Of a stretch of DNA of 58,688 nucleotides, positions 16,396 through 25,900 are shown piece by piece. This DNA comes from Syntrophorhabdaceae bacterium (lineage in GTDB: Bacteria > Desulfobacterota > Syntrophorhabdia > Syntrophorhabdales > Syntrophorhabdaceae): assembly GCA_026415675.1 (NCBI GenBank), contig JAOAGQ010000039.1:1-58688 (forward strand), given 5' to 3'. The notes beneath the pieces were generated by a model, which was not told the origin of the DNA, made no database searches, and was given only the letters and a program-made list of their open reading frames with translations. Each line of letters begins with the position of its first letter. Positions within the stretch are counted from its first letter, which is position 1. Both the position numbers and the translations under genes were made by a program.

Positions 16396-16677
16396 ATGGA
16401 GATGAAGCGTGTGGATGGGGAAAGGAAAAGAGATCTAACCTTATATACCTTGAGTACCTGCATCTGGTGCAAGAAGACAAAGGAGCTCTTGAAAGAATTG
16501 AACGTCGGCTATGATTATGTGGATGTTGACCTTCTATCGGCAGACGATAGAGATGAGGCTATGGAGATAGTGAAAAGGTTTAACCCCCGCTGTTCGTTCC
16601 CTTCCCTTATCATAGATGGCTCGATATGTATCGTGGGCTTTGACGAGAAAAAGATAAGAGAGGCATTAAAAGCATAG
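16396..16677 (+). CDS. Glutaredoxin-family thiol-disulfide protein
   Basis: This 93-residue thioredoxin-fold protein has the active site STCIWCKKT (C22, C25) after the first beta strand, the RCSFPSLIIDG segment carrying the cis-proline, and GFDEKKIREAL at the end. That matches the NrdH/glutaredoxin-like group. The CIWC sequence differs from the CPYC of classical glutaredoxin. It should be reduced by the protein encoded two bases downstream, a ferredoxin-thioredoxin reductase-like catalytic subunit, giving a glutathione-independent thiol system. A strong Shine-Dalgarno precedes the ATG. Confidence 0.92.
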   Translation: MEMKRVDGERKRDLTLYTLSTCIWCKKTKELLKELNVGYDYVDVDLLSADDRDEAMEIVKRFNPRCSFPSLIIDGSICIVGFDEKKIREALKA

Positions 16678-16679
16678 GG

Positions 16680-17186
16680 ATGGATCCGTATATGGTTTCA
16701 AAAGAGGATATAGAGGGGCTTAAAAAGAAGATAGAGGATATAGCATCAAGGGGAGGCTATTATTTAAACCCCGATGAAGATTTTGTAAACGGTTTACTCC
16801 ATGGTCTATTGGTAAACGAGAAAAGATACGGATACCCCGCCTGTCCCTGTAGGCTTGCCTCAGGGATTCGTGGTGAGGATTTAGATATCATCTGTCCCTG
16901 TGATTATCGGGATCAGGATATTGCCGAATACGGCACATGTTACTGTAGCCTATACGTATCAAAAGATGTGATGGAAGGGAGGCTAAAACCTTCCCCCATA
17001 CCGGAGAGGAGAAACCCCTCGGAGAAGAAGGCCAAAGGGACGGAAACAGGGGAGATATTACTGGGAAGAGTCCCTTTACCCGTATGGAGGTGTAGGGTGT
17101 GTGGCTATCTCTGTGAGAGAGAAGAGCCACCCCCTCTGTGTCCTATATGCAAGGCGGATAAAGACAGGTTCGAGAGGTTTATTTAG
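16680..17186 (+). CDS. Ferredoxin-thioredoxin reductase catalytic subunit fused to a rubredoxin domain
   Basis: Residues 1-105 match the FTR beta subunit: six Cys arranged as CPC (55, 57), CPC (72, 74) and CYC (87, 89) hold a 4Fe-4S cluster beside the redox-active disulfide. The plant-type enzyme has CHC in the last motif; here His is replaced by Tyr. Residues 135-168 form a rubredoxin-like domain with CRVCG (138, 141) and CPICK (154, 157), of the short rubrerythrin type. The fusion could deliver electrons from rubredoxin directly to the cluster, reducing the glutaredoxin-like protein encoded just upstream. No FTR variable subunit is present. Confidence 0.93.
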   Translation: MDPYMVSKEDIEGLKKKIEDIASRGGYYLNPDEDFVNGLLHGLLVNEKRYGYPACPCRLASGIRGEDLDIICPCDYRDQDIAEYGTCYCSLYVSKDVMEGRLKPSPIPERRNPSEKKAKGTETGEILLGRVPLPVWRCRVCGYLCEREEPPPLCPICKADKDRFERFI

Positions 17187-17193
17187 CATAACC

Positions 17194-17703
17194 CTATAGC
17201 TCTTCAACGGTTTTTATCGCCTTTCTTATCTTCTTCGGGAGTCTTCTCGGGTTACCCTTCTTCTTTTCTCTACGTTCATCTTCCTCCTCATCCTTTCCGT
17301 ATAAGGGGTGCCCCTTCTCCTCCTCCATCAACACATCGAAACGGGATGGGGTGAGAAATGTGACCCCCTTTAGCTTTGCCTCATCTATAATCTTTCTGTC
17401 CGACGTGACAACTATCAAACGGGAAGGCCTGCCCCTTATCATGTCTATTATTATATCGTCTGCGGTCTCCTCTTTTTTCGAGTATATTACGTCTATACCC
17501 ATATAGTTTTCCCTCTGTCTCGTCAAAAAGGGGCTGTTGTATGCATCAAAGACAACGGTAAATTTTATATGTTTTTTCTTTTTGTAGCGGGCAAGCCTAT
17601 CGAGAATCGCCTTTCTCAAAATATCGATACTCGAGGAGGCATCAATTGGGGTATGTCTTATTTTATTGAGATAGTTGTAGCCGTCTATGACTATATGGAA
17701 CAT
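17194..17703 (-). CDS. NYN-domain (YacP/Rae1-like) RNA endonuclease
   Basis: The 169-residue protein begins FHIVIDGYNYLNKI, the DGYN motif of NYN/PIN-like nucleases, and continues with VVFDAY and VVTSDRKIIDEAKLKG, which carry the conserved acidic residues of the fold. The C-terminal tail is highly basic and acidic (KDEEEDERREKKKG). YacP/Rae1 homologues cut mRNA in a ribosome-dependent way in Bacillus (family knowledge). It is the last gene of the nusB/riboflavin run, 16 bases after nusB, and ends 7 bases from the convergent FTR-rubredoxin gene. Confidence 0.88.
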   Translation of the reverse strand: MFHIVIDGYNYLNKIRHTPIDASSSIDILRKAILDRLARYKKKKHIKFTVVFDAYNSPFLTRQRENYMGIDVIYSKKEETADDIIIDMIRGRPSRLIVVTSDRKIIDEAKLKGVTFLTPSRFDVLMEEEKGHPLYGKDEEEDERREKKKGNPRRLPKKIRKAIKTVEEL

Positions 17704-17719
17704 AGAATTTGCTGCCTTT

Positions 17720-18160
17720 TTATCCTTTTTGGGTTAGTCTTTTTTGAATATCCTCCTGACTGTGGTAATCTTTTAAAACCCTGTCCAGTATACCGTTTAT
17801 ATAATCACCAGACTCTTCGTTTCCATATTTCTTTCCTATCTCGATCGCTTCGTCTATGGCGACCTTTTGGGGCACATCGTTGCTGAAGAGCATCTCAAAT
17901 ATGGCAATGCGGAGCACATTTCTGTCCACCATACTTATCCTTTCGAGCCTCCAGTTTTCAGAGGCCCTCTCGATATAGCCATCTATTGTGCCCCGGTGTT
18001 CTGTTACACCGATAATGAGGGATTGGGCATAACGAACGACCTCATCGTTATAGGGAAATATTTTACAGTACCTCTCAAGGGCCGTCTTCGGGTTCTCCTT
18101 GTTGGTCTCCATCTGGTATAGGATTCTAAGGGCTAACTCCCGGGCCTTTCGTCTCCGCAC
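17720..18160 (-). CDS. nusB: Transcription antitermination protein NusB
   Basis: The all-helical NusB fold is recognisable from the N-terminal [18 protein letters not shown] and from the C-terminal region with [17 protein letters not shown] and [17 protein letters not shown], then [11 protein letters not shown]. NusB pairs with NusE (ribosomal protein S10) on boxA RNA for rRNA antitermination. At 146 residues the length is typical. The start overlaps the end of ribH by 28 bases, the usual ribH-nusB coupling. Confidence 0.97.
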   Translation of the reverse strand: MRRRKARELALRILYQMETNKENPKTALERYCKIFPYNDEVVRYAQSLIIGVTEHRGTIDGYIERASENWRLERISMVDRNVLRIAIFEMLFSNDVPQKVAIDEAIEIGKKYGNEESGDYINGILDRVLKDYHSQEDIQKRLTQKG

Positions 18161-18621
18161 AGATCACTACCCTTGATAAGGTTCACCATTTCGATCGCCG
18201 TCATGGCCGCATCATAGCCTTTGTTACCGGATTTCGTACCTGCCCTCTCGATGGCCTGTTCTATATTTTCGCTGGTGATCACCCCGAAGATCACCGGTTT
18301 TTCAAAATCCAGCGCCACCTGGGCGATACCCTTTGATACCTCTGAGGCCACATAATGGAAATGCTGTGTCGAGCCCCTTATCACAGCACCGAGACATATA
18401 ACGGCATCTATGGTCTTCTTCTTTGCGAGGAGTTTTGCCGTAAGGGGTATCTCAAAGGCCCCCGGTACTTTGTATATTTCTATGTCCTTTTCCTCGGCAC
18501 CATGCCTTAAGAGGGCGTCCATCGCCCCCTCGAGAAGCCTATCGGAGATAAAGCTATTGAATCTACTTGCGACTATCGCAAACTTGAAACCTTTGGCGTT
18601 TAGCTTACCTTCGTGTATCAT
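18133..18621 (-). CDS. ribH: 6,7-dimethyl-8-ribityllumazine synthase
   Basis: RibH joins 5-amino-6-ribitylaminouracil and dihydroxybutanone phosphate to form lumazine, the penultimate step of riboflavin synthesis. Characteristic motifs are [46 protein letters not shown] and [19 protein letters not shown], covering the substrate and phosphate-binding sites, with the catalytic His in the QHFHYV segment. The C-terminus is about 10 residues longer than usual and runs into the start of nusB. It lies 9 bases downstream of ribBA in the same operon. Confidence 0.97.
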   Translation of the reverse strand: MIHEGKLNAKGFKFAIVASRFNSFISDRLLEGAMDALLRHGAEEKDIEIYKVPGAFEIPLTAKLLAKKKTIDAVICLGAVIRGSTQHFHYVASEVSKGIAQVALDFEKPVIFGVITSENIEQAIERAGTKSGNKGYDAAMTAIEMVNLIKGSDLCGDERPGS

Positions 18622-18630
18622 GATAGCTCC

Positions 18631-19836
18631 TTAAACATTGTTGAGAATATGGCCGAGTTTTTTCTGTTTCGTTTTAAGATAGGCTATGTTCTCTTTTGTC
18701 GGGGAGATCTCGAGGGGGACCCTTTCCACCACCGTAATCCCATAGCCTTCGAGCCCTTTAATCTTTCTGGGGTTATTGGTAATAAGCTTCATCTTTCTTA
18801 TGCCGAGATCATTTAAAATCTGGGCCCCTATACCATAGTCTCTAAGGTCCGGCATAAAACCTAAAGCGATGTTTGCCTCCACGGTATCGTGACCCATATC
18901 CTGGAGCTTATAGGCCTTTAGCTTGTTTAAAAGACCAATCCCCCGACCCTCCTGTCTCATATAGAGAAGCACCCCTTTCCCTTCCTGCTCTATCATCTTT
19001 AGGGCAGAGTGGAGCTGTTCACCACAATCGCAACGGAGGGAGCCCAGAACATCCCCTGTAAAGCATTCAGAGTGGACCCTGACGAGGATCGTATCCTCCG
19101 GTTTTATTTCTCCCTTAACAAGGGCAAGGTGGGTTTTACTGTCTATATCATTTTCATATCCTATAATCGTGAACTCTCCCCCGTATTTTGTGGGGATCCT
19201 CGTCTCGGCGACCCTTCTCACGAGCTTTTCCGTCTTTGTTTTGTATTTGATGAGATCCGCTATCGTGCATATCTTTAACCCGTGTCTCTCTGCAAAGACC
19301 TCAAGATCCGGAAGACGGGCCATAGTGCCATCTTCCTTCATAATCTCGCATATAACTCCTGCCGGCTTTAATCCAGCGAGTTTTGCGATGTCCACCGAAG
19401 CCTCTGTATGACCTACCCTGAAGAGGACCCCCCCTTTTCTCGCCATAAGGGGGAAGATGTGGCCAGGTCTTGCAAGGTCTTCGGGCTTTGTGTTGTCGTC
19501 TATCGCAACCTTTATAGTCCTTGCCCTGTCATAGGCGGAAATACCTGTTGTTACCCCTTCTTTTGCTTCGATGGATACCGTAAAGGCCGTGTTGTGGTGG
19601 GAGGTATTCTCCTGTACCATAAGAGGTAGGTCAAGGGCCTTCACCCGTTCTTCTGTTAAAGATAGACAGATGAGGCCACAGGCGTACCTCGCCATGAATG
19701 TGATGGCCTCCGGTGTCACCTTTTCCGCGGCGATCATGATATCGCCCTCGTTCTCCCTGTCCTCATCGTCTACGATGATGATCATCTTTCCATCCCGCAC
19801 ATCCTGGATGATCTCTTCAATCGTTGAAATTGCCAT
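18631..19836 (-). CDS. ribBA: Bifunctional DHBP synthase / GTP cyclohydrolase II
   Basis: At 401 residues this is the two-domain RibBA. The N-terminal domain (about 1-200) makes 3,4-dihydroxy-2-butanone 4-phosphate from ribulose 5-phosphate and has [10 protein letters not shown] (23-32), the THD-like [11 protein letters not shown] region and the [16 protein letters not shown] motif. The C-terminal domain opens the imidazole ring of GTP and has the zinc site around [18 protein letters not shown] and the RQEGRGIGL motif. Both domains look intact. It sits between ribE (3 bases upstream) and ribH. Confidence 0.97.
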   Translation of the reverse strand: MAISTIEEIIQDVRDGKMIIIVDDEDRENEGDIMIAAEKVTPEAITFMARYACGLICLSLTEERVKALDLPLMVQENTSHHNTAFTVSIEAKEGVTTGISAYDRARTIKVAIDDNTKPEDLARPGHIFPLMARKGGVLFRVGHTEASVDIAKLAGLKPAGVICEIMKEDGTMARLPDLEVFAERHGLKICTIADLIKYKTKTEKLVRRVAETRIPTKYGGEFTIIGYENDIDSKTHLALVKGEIKPEDTILVRVHSECFTGDVLGSLRCDCGEQLHSALKMIEQEGKGVLLYMRQEGRGIGLLNKLKAYKLQDMGHDTVEANIALGFMPDLRDYGIGAQILNDLGIRKMKLITNNPRKIKGLEGYGITVVERVPLEISPTKENIAYLKTKQKKLGHILNNV

Positions 19837-19839
19837 ACC

Positions 19840-20487
19840 TTAATCCCCTTTTAAAAAACCGTATTTTGAAAGAAATTCTTTTGTAATGCCCCTTTCGGAC
19901 CTAACGCTTATGAATCTCTCAACATATTTTCCAATTATATCCGTTTCTATATTAACCTTATCCCCTGGATTTTTGTCACCAATGGTTGTTCTGGACGCGG
20001 TATACGGGATTATGTTAACCGTAAATATGTTACCATGTTGCTCATTTACTGTCAAACTTATTCCATCTATCGCAATAGACCCTTTTTTTACAATATACCT
20101 TGTCAATTCCTCGGGAACCTCAACCTCAAAGAAGAGGGAATCCCCCGAGGGCCTTATGCTTTTTATAACCCCCAGACCATCCACATGGCCCATCACGAAA
20201 TGGCCTCCAAACCTTCCCGATGGTTCCATGGCCCTCTCAATGTTTACCCTATCCATCGCCTTTTTTTCTCGTAATGTGGTCAGATTGAGCGTCTCGAGGG
20301 AGGCATCGGCAAAAAAATACCCATTCCCTATCCTCGTGGATGTAAGGCATACACCGTCTATCGCTACACTATCCCCCTCTCGAATACCACTTTTGGCAAG
20401 GACCGTTTTTATGCGGAATTCCCATTTTCCCGAAGACTTCCTTATGTCCTCTACGATGCCGATATCTTCAATAATTCCTGTGAACAT
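19840..20487 (-). CDS. ribE: Riboflavin synthase, alpha subunit
   Basis: RibE dismutates two lumazine molecules to riboflavin. Two lumazine-binding repeats are visible: the first begins MFTGIIEDIG and the second follows GGHFVMGHVDG, each with a G-x-x-x-x-D/V-x-G-x-S/C-L-T motif (SVAIDGVCLT and GSIAIDGISLT). ATG 20487 gives the family-standard MFTGI start; the frame also has an upstream TTG that would add three residues and is unlikely. The start overlaps the end of ribD by 20 bases. Confidence 0.96.
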   Translation of the reverse strand: MFTGIIEDIGIVEDIRKSSGKWEFRIKTVLAKSGIREGDSVAIDGVCLTSTRIGNGYFFADASLETLNLTTLREKKAMDRVNIERAMEPSGRFGGHFVMGHVDGLGVIKSIRPSGDSLFFEVEVPEELTRYIVKKGSIAIDGISLTVNEQHGNIFTVNIIPYTASRTTIGDKNPGDKVNIETDIIGKYVERFISVRSERGITKEFLSKYGFLKGD

Positions 20488-21571
20488 AGCCTTCAACGCA
20501 GATGTCTTCTTTAAACCTCTTTACCGAGGTGATGTCTATCTTGTGGGCATCCTTGAGGAAATCTATGCCCCGTCCCCCTATGATATTGAGGGCATTCTTT
20601 CCCCCTATGATGATCGGTGCATAGAAGATGATGATCTTGTCGAGGAGACCTTCCTTTAAGATACTGCTATTCGTTTCTCCCCCTCCTTCTACCAGGATAG
20701 ACAGTATCTCCCTCCTGTATAGCTCTTCGCAGACACTTCTTAAGTCCACCCTGTTATTTTCATCTTTTTTTACCTTTACTATCTCCACACCCATGGACTT
20801 CAGTCTATTTTCCTTGTCAGAACGGCTATCCTCGGAAGTAAAGACGATCGTTCTGTATTTATCCGAAGTTTTGACTATATCGCACATAAGGGGGATTCTA
20901 AGTCTCGAGTCAAGGATGATGCGGAGGGGATGTTTTTTAGGTCTTGCGGTTCTCGGTATAAGCAAGGGGTTGTCGCTTATTACCGTATTGATCCCTACCA
21001 TAACCCCATCTACGGTGGATCTCAGTTTATTCACATACATCCTCGATTCCTCGTTTGTGATCCACTTGGAATCACATGTCTTTGTTGCTATTTTTCCGTC
21101 CAGGCTCGCCGCTGCCTTCACGATGAAGAAAGGCCTCTTTTTTTCCATATATACGACAAAGGCCTCGTTTAGCCTTTTTGCCTCCTCTTCGAGAAGGCCG
21201 ACCTTAACGCTGATCCCTGCCTTTCTCAAGGCTTCTACCCCCTTGCCGTTTACCGCAGGATTGGGGTCAAGCATGGCGACCACCACCTTTTTAATCCCTG
21301 CCTTTTTTATTGCATCCACACAGGGCGGGGTCTTCCCAAAATGGGTACAGGGTTCAAGGTTCACATAAAGTGTGGATCCCATGGCGTATTCTTTTGCATC
21401 TTCTATGGCAAGCACCTCTGCGTGAGGTTGTCCTGCCTTTTTATGGTAACCCTTGCCCACAATTTTGTTACCCTTAACGAGTAAAGCCCCTACCATAGGG
21501 TTCGGGGAAGTAGTCCCCATACCCTTTCTCGCAAGGGCTAAAGCCATCTTCATGTATTCTTCTTCTCTCAT
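20468..21571 (-). CDS. ribD: Bifunctional riboflavin deaminase/reductase RibD
   Basis: The N-terminal cytidine-deaminase-like domain binds zinc through H50-A-E52 and the PCTHFGKTPPC motif (C75, C84). The C-terminal reductase domain has KAAASLDGKIA, the NEESRMYVNKLRSTVDGVMVG segment and the LVEGGGETN motif that binds NADPH and ribosyl phosphate. Together they convert the pyrimidine product of GTP cyclohydrolase II to the ribitylamino form. At 367 residues the length is normal. A promoter lies just upstream (21607-21635). I see no FMN riboswitch in the 87-base gap before it. Confidence 0.97.
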   Translation of the reverse strand: MREEEYMKMALALARKGMGTTSPNPMVGALLVKGNKIVGKGYHKKAGQPHAEVLAIEDAKEYAMGSTLYVNLEPCTHFGKTPPCVDAIKKAGIKKVVVAMLDPNPAVNGKGVEALRKAGISVKVGLLEEEAKRLNEAFVVYMEKKRPFFIVKAAASLDGKIATKTCDSKWITNEESRMYVNKLRSTVDGVMVGINTVISDNPLLIPRTARPKKHPLRIILDSRLRIPLMCDIVKTSDKYRTIVFTSEDSRSDKENRLKSMGVEIVKVKKDENNRVDLRSVCEELYRREILSILVEGGGETNSSILKEGLLDKIIIFYAPIIIGGKNALNIIGGRGIDFLKDAHKIDITSVKRFKEDICVEGYVHRNY

Positions 21572-21606
21572 TATTGTCCCCGGAGGATATGGAAATAGGT
21601 AATCTT

Positions 21607-21635
21607 ATGGTATGTCAATTTAAAATAATTGTCAA
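21607..21635 (-). promoter_or_regulatory. Promoter of the ribD-ribE-ribBA-ribH-nusB operon
   Basis: Read on the minus strand: TTGACA (21630-21635), 17-base spacer, TACCAT (21607-21612). The spacer itself ends in a second TTGACA. The 5' leader would be about 30 bases, too short to hold an FMN riboswitch. Confidence 0.55.
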
Positions 21636-21658
21636 ATATAATAGACCACCTATCACGA

Positions 21659-22153
21659 TTATTCTTTTCCATGTCTATTTTCGTCTGCCATCGCTTCCCC
21701 TTTTTTCATCAGTATATCTTTAAGTTCATCCATAAATTCGTTTATATCTCTGAACTGACGGTAAACAGAGGCGAACCGCACATATGCCACCTCATCGAGC
21801 TTTCTCAGTTCTTCCATGACCATCTCCCCTATCTCTGTACCCTTTACTTCCCTCTCCCCTTTTTCGAGGAGGTTGTATTCTATCCTCGAGACTATCTTTT
21901 CAATGGCGGTGATACTTATAGGTCTTTTCTCGCATGCCTTCTTAAGACCAATAAGTATTTTAGACCTGTCGAACACCTCTCGCCTGCCATCCTTTTTCAC
22001 CACCATGGGCAGTCCTTCCTCGATCCTTTCGGCGGTAGTAAACCTTTTTAAACATTTAAGGCATTCCCTCCGTCTTCGAATCGTATCCATCTCCTTGTTC
22101 ATCCTTGAATCGAGGACTTTACTTTCAAAATGGCCACAGAAAGGGCATTTCAT
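21659..22153 (-). CDS. nrdR: Ribonucleotide reductase repressor NrdR
   Basis: NrdR is an ATP/dATP-responsive repressor of ribonucleotide reductase genes. The N-terminal zinc ribbon has C3, C6, C31 and C34 in [15 protein letters not shown] and [12 protein letters not shown]. The ATP-cone domain follows, with [16 protein letters not shown] and a final [14 protein letters not shown] signature. The 164-residue length is slightly over the usual 150-155 because of a charged tail. It overlaps the dCMP deaminase stop by four bases, and with it forms part of the nucleotide-metabolism section of the operon. Confidence 0.97.
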   Translation of the reverse strand: MKCPFCGHFESKVLDSRMNKEMDTIRRRRECLKCLKRFTTAERIEEGLPMVVKKDGRREVFDRSKILIGLKKACEKRPISITAIEKIVSRIEYNLLEKGEREVKGTEIGEMVMEELRKLDEVAYVRFASVYRQFRDINEFMDELKDILMKKGEAMADENRHGKE

Positions 22154-22620
22154 GTGTTCCTCCCATCCTTTACCCCAATCTGTATCAACTCTATATTCCC
22201 TTCCCTCAACATTTGCTCTGCCAGTTCATCGGGATAGCCATCTCCATAGAATATCTTTTTTATCCCGGCATTTACTATCATTTTAGCACATATAGAGCAG
22301 GGCATATGGGTCGTGTAGATGTCGGCTCCCTCTATGGATACCCCATGGTAGGCAGCCTGGATAATGGCGTTCTGTTCGGCATGGAGACCTCTGCATAGTT
22401 CATGCCTCTCCCCGGAGGCGATATTCATTTTTGACCTTAAACAACCCGTATCGAGACAGTGGGTTAAACCCGTTGGGGCTCCGTTATAACCTGTGGAGAG
22501 GATCCTCTTCCCCTTTACGATTAGGGCGCCCACACTCCTCCTGATACAAGTGGAGCGTTTAGAGACGATATGGGCTATCTCCATGAAATACGAATCCCAT
22601 TCGGGTCTGCTGTTTTTCAT
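22150..22620 (-). CDS. Deoxycytidylate (dCMP) deaminase
   Basis: The 156-residue zinc deaminase has the motif GLHAEQNAI (H80, E82) and [14 protein letters not shown] (C108, C111), which hold the catalytic zinc. The extra Cys-containing insert [12 protein letters not shown] before the active site is typical of ComEB/dCMP deaminases. It turns dCMP to dUMP for thymidylate synthesis. The start overlaps the glyA stop by four bases and the gene ends in a four-base overlap with nrdR, so all three are translationally coupled. Confidence 0.94.
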   Translation of the reverse strand: MKNSRPEWDSYFMEIAHIVSKRSTCIRRSVGALIVKGKRILSTGYNGAPTGLTHCLDTGCLRSKMNIASGERHELCRGLHAEQNAIIQAAYHGVSIEGADIYTTHMPCSICAKMIVNAGIKKIFYGDGYPDELAEQMLREGNIELIQIGVKDGRNT

Positions 22621-23870
22621 AGCGGATATATCTTAGCATAGAAGGGAAATCTACTGCATAAGGCCTTCACCTCTTCTTTTACCTCATCCTGGAAGGCCCC
22701 ATCGTCGATCCTTTCAAGCACCCTGTGGATAAGTTCTGCGATGATCTCCATTTCAGGCTCTTTCATCCCCCTTGTTGTGACGGCAGGTGTGCCTATCCTT
22801 ATACCACTTGTTATATTCGGCCCTTTTGTATCAAAGGGGATGAGGTTTCTATTAAGCATGATCCCGCTTCTCTCGAGGGCCTCCTGGGCCTCTTTTCCGG
22901 TTATGTTTTTGCTTGTGAGGTCTACGAGAAACAGGTGGTTGTCCGTTCCCCCGGATACTATCCTGTACCCCTTCTTCTCCATGGATGCGCACAGGTGTTT
23001 TGCGTTTTTGATAATCTGTCTCTGGTACTCCTTAAACTCATCGGTCATCGCATTTTTAAGGGAAACCGCCTTGGCCGCAATAACATGCATCAAAGGCCCC
23101 CCCTGTATACCGGGGAATACCGCAGCGTCTATCGCCTTTGCGAACTCTTCCTTGCAGAGGATAAGACCCCCTCGGGGACCCCTCATGGTCTTATGGGTTG
23201 TTGTGGTGACGAAATGGGCGTGTCTTACCGGATCCGGGTGTTCGCCGGCCACAACGAGTCCTGCTATATGGGCTATGTCCACCATAAGATAGGCCCCTAC
23301 ACTATCCGCAATCTTTCTAAACCTCTCGAAATCTATGAATCTCGGATAGGCACTGGCCCCGGCTATGATAAGTCTTGGCCTTACCTCCCGGGCAACCCTC
23401 TCCACCTCTTCATAGTCTATCATCTCCGTTTCCCTTGAGACCTTATAGCCAAAGGAAGAGTAGAACTTCCCGGAGAAACTTGCCCTGGCACCGTGGGTTA
23501 AATGGCCCCCGTGGGTGATATCCATACCGAGGATCCTGTCCCCGGGCTTTAACACCCCGTGTAATACCGCCATGTTTGCGGAGGAGCCCGAGTGGGGCTG
23601 GACATTCGCATGTTCTGCCTTGAAGAGTTCTTTCGCCCTGTCTATCGCGATACTTTCTATCTCATCAAGATAACGGCATCCACTGTAGAACCTCTTTGAG
23701 GGGTACCCTTCTGCATATTTGTTTGTAAGGACACAGCTCATGGCATCGAGGATGTCCTCCCCCACATAGTTCTCCGATGCGATCAGGATGAGGCTATACT
23801 CTTCCCTCTCGATCTCCTTCTTTATCAATTGATAGATTTGACTGTCACTCTCTGATAGTTTCATAATCAT
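22617..23870 (-). CDS. glyA: Serine hydroxymethyltransferase
   Basis: GlyA interconverts serine and glycine with transfer of a one-carbon unit to tetrahydrofolate. The PLP lysine is K227 in [15 protein letters not shown]. Other family marks are [39 protein letters not shown] and DIAHIAGL. At 417 residues it has the bacterial length. ATG 23870 and ATG 23864 are both in frame. It follows rpiB after a 62-base gap and runs into the dCMP deaminase, matching the rpiB-glyA-deaminase order common in deltaproteobacteria. Confidence 0.98.
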   Translation of the reverse strand: MIMKLSESDSQIYQLIKKEIEREEYSLILIASENYVGEDILDAMSCVLTNKYAEGYPSKRFYSGCRYLDEIESIAIDRAKELFKAEHANVQPHSGSSANMAVLHGVLKPGDRILGMDITHGGHLTHGARASFSGKFYSSFGYKVSRETEMIDYEEVERVAREVRPRLIIAGASAYPRFIDFERFRKIADSVGAYLMVDIAHIAGLVVAGEHPDPVRHAHFVTTTTHKTMRGPRGGLILCKEEFAKAIDAAVFPGIQGGPLMHVIAAKAVSLKNAMTDEFKEYQRQIIKNAKHLCASMEKKGYRIVSGGTDNHLFLVDLTSKNITGKEAQEALERSGIMLNRNLIPFDTKGPNITSGIRIGTPAVTTRGMKEPEMEIIAELIHRVLERIDDGAFQDEVKEEVKALCSRFPFYAKIYPL

Positions 23871-23932
23871 TCTGCCTTTTTAAAGAATCCACCCGGCTAC
23901 TAAGGGAAGACCGTTTACGTTTTAAGGTGTGC

Positions 23933-24382
23933 CTATTTGAGATGCTCCAACTCCCATTTCTTGATCTTCTCTACCCTTTCTCCGTGCCTTCCCCCCTCAA
24001 AGGGTGTATTAAACCATGCCTTCACTATCTCTTCCGCAAGGCCCGTACCTGTTACCCTTGCCCCGAGGACGAGGATGTTTGCGTCAAGGTGTTTTCGACT
24101 CTGTATCGCGGTGTACAGGTCATGGACTAAGGATGCCCTTATCCCTTTAACCTTATTTGCCACAACACTCATCCCCACCCCCGTACCACAGATCAAGATC
24201 CCTCTTTCCGCATCACCCTTTGATACAAGCTGGGCTGCCTTAAATCCAAAATCGGGGTAATCTACAGATGATGCCCCTTCGGTGCCTACATCTATGACCC
24301 TGTGGCCCTCCTGTTCGAGCAATGTTTTTATCCCCTCTTTCATTTGATAGCCCGCATGGTCAGAACCTATCACCACCGTCAT
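23933..24382 (-). CDS. rpiB: Ribose-5-phosphate isomerase B
   Basis: RpiB interconverts ribose 5-phosphate and ribulose 5-phosphate. The 149-residue protein begins [13 protein letters not shown] (D8, H9), and has [16 protein letters not shown] and the catalytic Cys in [12 protein letters not shown] (C65). These are all standard RpiB/LacAB features. It overlaps the fabF stop by four bases and so belongs to the fab operon. Ribulose 5-phosphate is also the substrate of RibBA in the same gene run. Confidence 0.96.
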   Translation of the reverse strand: MTVVIGSDHAGYQMKEGIKTLLEQEGHRVIDVGTEGASSVDYPDFGFKAAQLVSKGDAERGILICGTGVGMSVVANKVKGIRASLVHDLYTAIQSRKHLDANILVLGARVTGTGLAEEIVKAWFNTPFEGGRHGERVEKIKKWELEHLK

Positions 24383-25620
24383 TTTTCCAATCTCCTGAAG
24401 ATAAGGGTTGCGTTTGTCCCTCCAAAACCAAAGGAGTTGGACATGGCGATACGGATATCGTGTTCCCTTGCAACATTAGGCACGTAGTCGAGATCGCACT
24501 TTGGGTCAGGGGTTTCGTAGTTTATCGTTGGAGGGCAGATGTTATCCCTTATGCTCAATACCGTAAATATAGCCTCTATCGCCCCTGCGGCCCCTAAGAG
24601 ATGGCCTGTCATGGATTTGGTCGAACTAACCGGGATAGAGTATGCCTTCTCCTTAAAGACCTCTTTTATCGCAAGTGTCTCTATATAATCGTTCAGTTCC
24701 GTAGATGTCCCGTGGGCATTGATATAATCCATCTCGTCGGGGTTTATCCCACCGTCCTTAAGGGCCATCTTCATGCAACGGATAAAACCGTCTCCATCAG
24801 GGCAGGGTGCGGTAATATGGTACGCATCACCGTTATAACCATACCCTACAATCTCCGCATATATCTTTGCCCCTCTCTTCAACGCATGTTCAAGCTCTTC
24901 AATAACCAGTATCCCCGCCCCTTCTGCCACGACAAAGCCGTCCCTGTCGAGATCAAAGGGTCTTGAAGCCTTCTGGGGGGCATCGTTTCTCGTGGAAAGG
25001 GCCTTCATGGCATTGAACCCCCCCACGGTTAGCGGTGTGAGGTTTGCCTCTGAGCCCCCTGTGACCATAACGTCCGCATCGCCATACTGGATCACCCTGA
25101 AGGCATCTCCAATACAATGGGCCCCGGTGGCACACGCCGTTACGATGCAGAGGTTTGGGCCTTTTATGCCATACTGGATGGCTATATGTCCCGGTGCCTC
25201 ATTCGCTATGAGCATAGGGATAAAGAAAGGGGAGATCCTCCCCGGTCCTTTTTCAAGAAGGATGGAGTGGTATTTCTCCAGTGTGGGCAGTCCTCCGAGA
25301 CCTGTTCCCACGATAACGCCTACCCTCTCGGGGTCTTCTTTGGCCATCTCGATCCCTGCATCATCCATCGCAATTTTTGTTGCTGCAAGGGCATACTGGA
25401 TAAAAAGGTCTATCCTTTTTATCTCTTTTGGGGAAATGTAATCTTCCGGTCTAAAATCCTTTACCTCTCCAGCAAATTTCGTATCGTGCTGGGTTACATC
25501 GAAACGGGTGATGGGTGCAATACCCGATTCCCCGTTTATAATCCTCTTCCATACGTTGTCAATGCCTACACCGAGGGGGGTTACCAGACCGACCCCTGTT
25601 ACAACAACCCTTCTTTTCAA
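24379..25620 (-). CDS. fabF: 3-oxoacyl-[acyl-carrier-protein] synthase II
   Basis: FabF elongates acyl-ACP with malonyl-ACP. The condensing-enzyme triad is complete: C163 in [10 protein letters not shown]303 in [11 protein letters not shown] and H340 in [12 protein letters not shown]. At 413 residues the length is normal for FabF. The start codon appears to be TTG at 25620, just after a ggggtg Shine-Dalgarno, giving the standard [16 protein letters not shown] start. It follows acpP by 11 bases. As fabH is absent here, FabF may have to work with another priming route. Confidence 0.97.
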   Translation of the reverse strand: MKRRVVVTGVGLVTPLGVGIDNVWKRIINGESGIAPITRFDVTQHDTKFAGEVKDFRPEDYISPKEIKRIDLFIQYALAATKIAMDDAGIEMAKEDPERVGVIVGTGLGGLPTLEKYHSILLEKGPGRISPFFIPMLIANEAPGHIAIQYGIKGPNLCIVTACATGAHCIGDAFRVIQYGDADVMVTGGSEANLTPLTVGGFNAMKALSTRNDAPQKASRPFDLDRDGFVVAEGAGILVIEELEHALKRGAKIYAEIVGYGYNGDAYHITAPCPDGDGFIRCMKMALKDGGINPDEMDYINAHGTSTELNDYIETLAIKEVFKEKAYSIPVSSTKSMTGHLLGAAGAIEAIFTVLSIRDNICPPTINYETPDPKCDLDYVPNVAREHDIRIAMSNSFGFGGTNATLIFRRLEK

Positions 25621-25631
25621 TATGCACCCCT

Positions 25632-25874
25632 TTACTGTTTTTCTGCGAGCCGTTGTTCGATATATTTTATCGCATCGCCTACGGTCTCCATCTTTTCCGC
25701 ATCCTCATCAGGAATCTCTATCCCGTATGCATCCTCAAGGGCCATGATCAGCTCTACGATATCGAGGGAATCTGCGCCCAGATCGTCGATAAACTTTGCC
25801 TCGGGAACCACTTCAGACTCATTCACCCCGAGTTGTTCCACGATCATTTCTTTTACTTTTTCTGCAACTGTCAT
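25632..25874 (-). CDS. acpP: Acyl carrier protein
   Basis: This 80-residue acidic helical protein has the phosphopantetheine attachment site [12 protein letters not shown] (S36). It carries fatty acyl intermediates for the flanking fab enzymes. The gene is placed between fabG and fabF, as in most fab operons. A clear aggaggt Shine-Dalgarno precedes the ATG. Confidence 0.97.
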   Translation of the reverse strand: MTVAEKVKEMIVEQLGVNESEVVPEAKFIDDLGADSLDIVELIMALEDAYGIEIPDEDAEKMETVGDAIKYIEQRLAEKQ

Positions 25875-25900
25875 TTTCTACCTCCTATTTTTTGAAAATT

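Noticed and set aside
21572-21658. Possible FMN riboswitch ahead of ribD
   Set aside because: The gap is only 87 bases, holds a promoter, and lacks the conserved RFN element stems.
22725-23438. A 237-codon open frame antisense to glyA
   Set aside because: glyA is complete with all its motifs; the antisense frame is rich in Cys, His and Tyr with no domain pattern.
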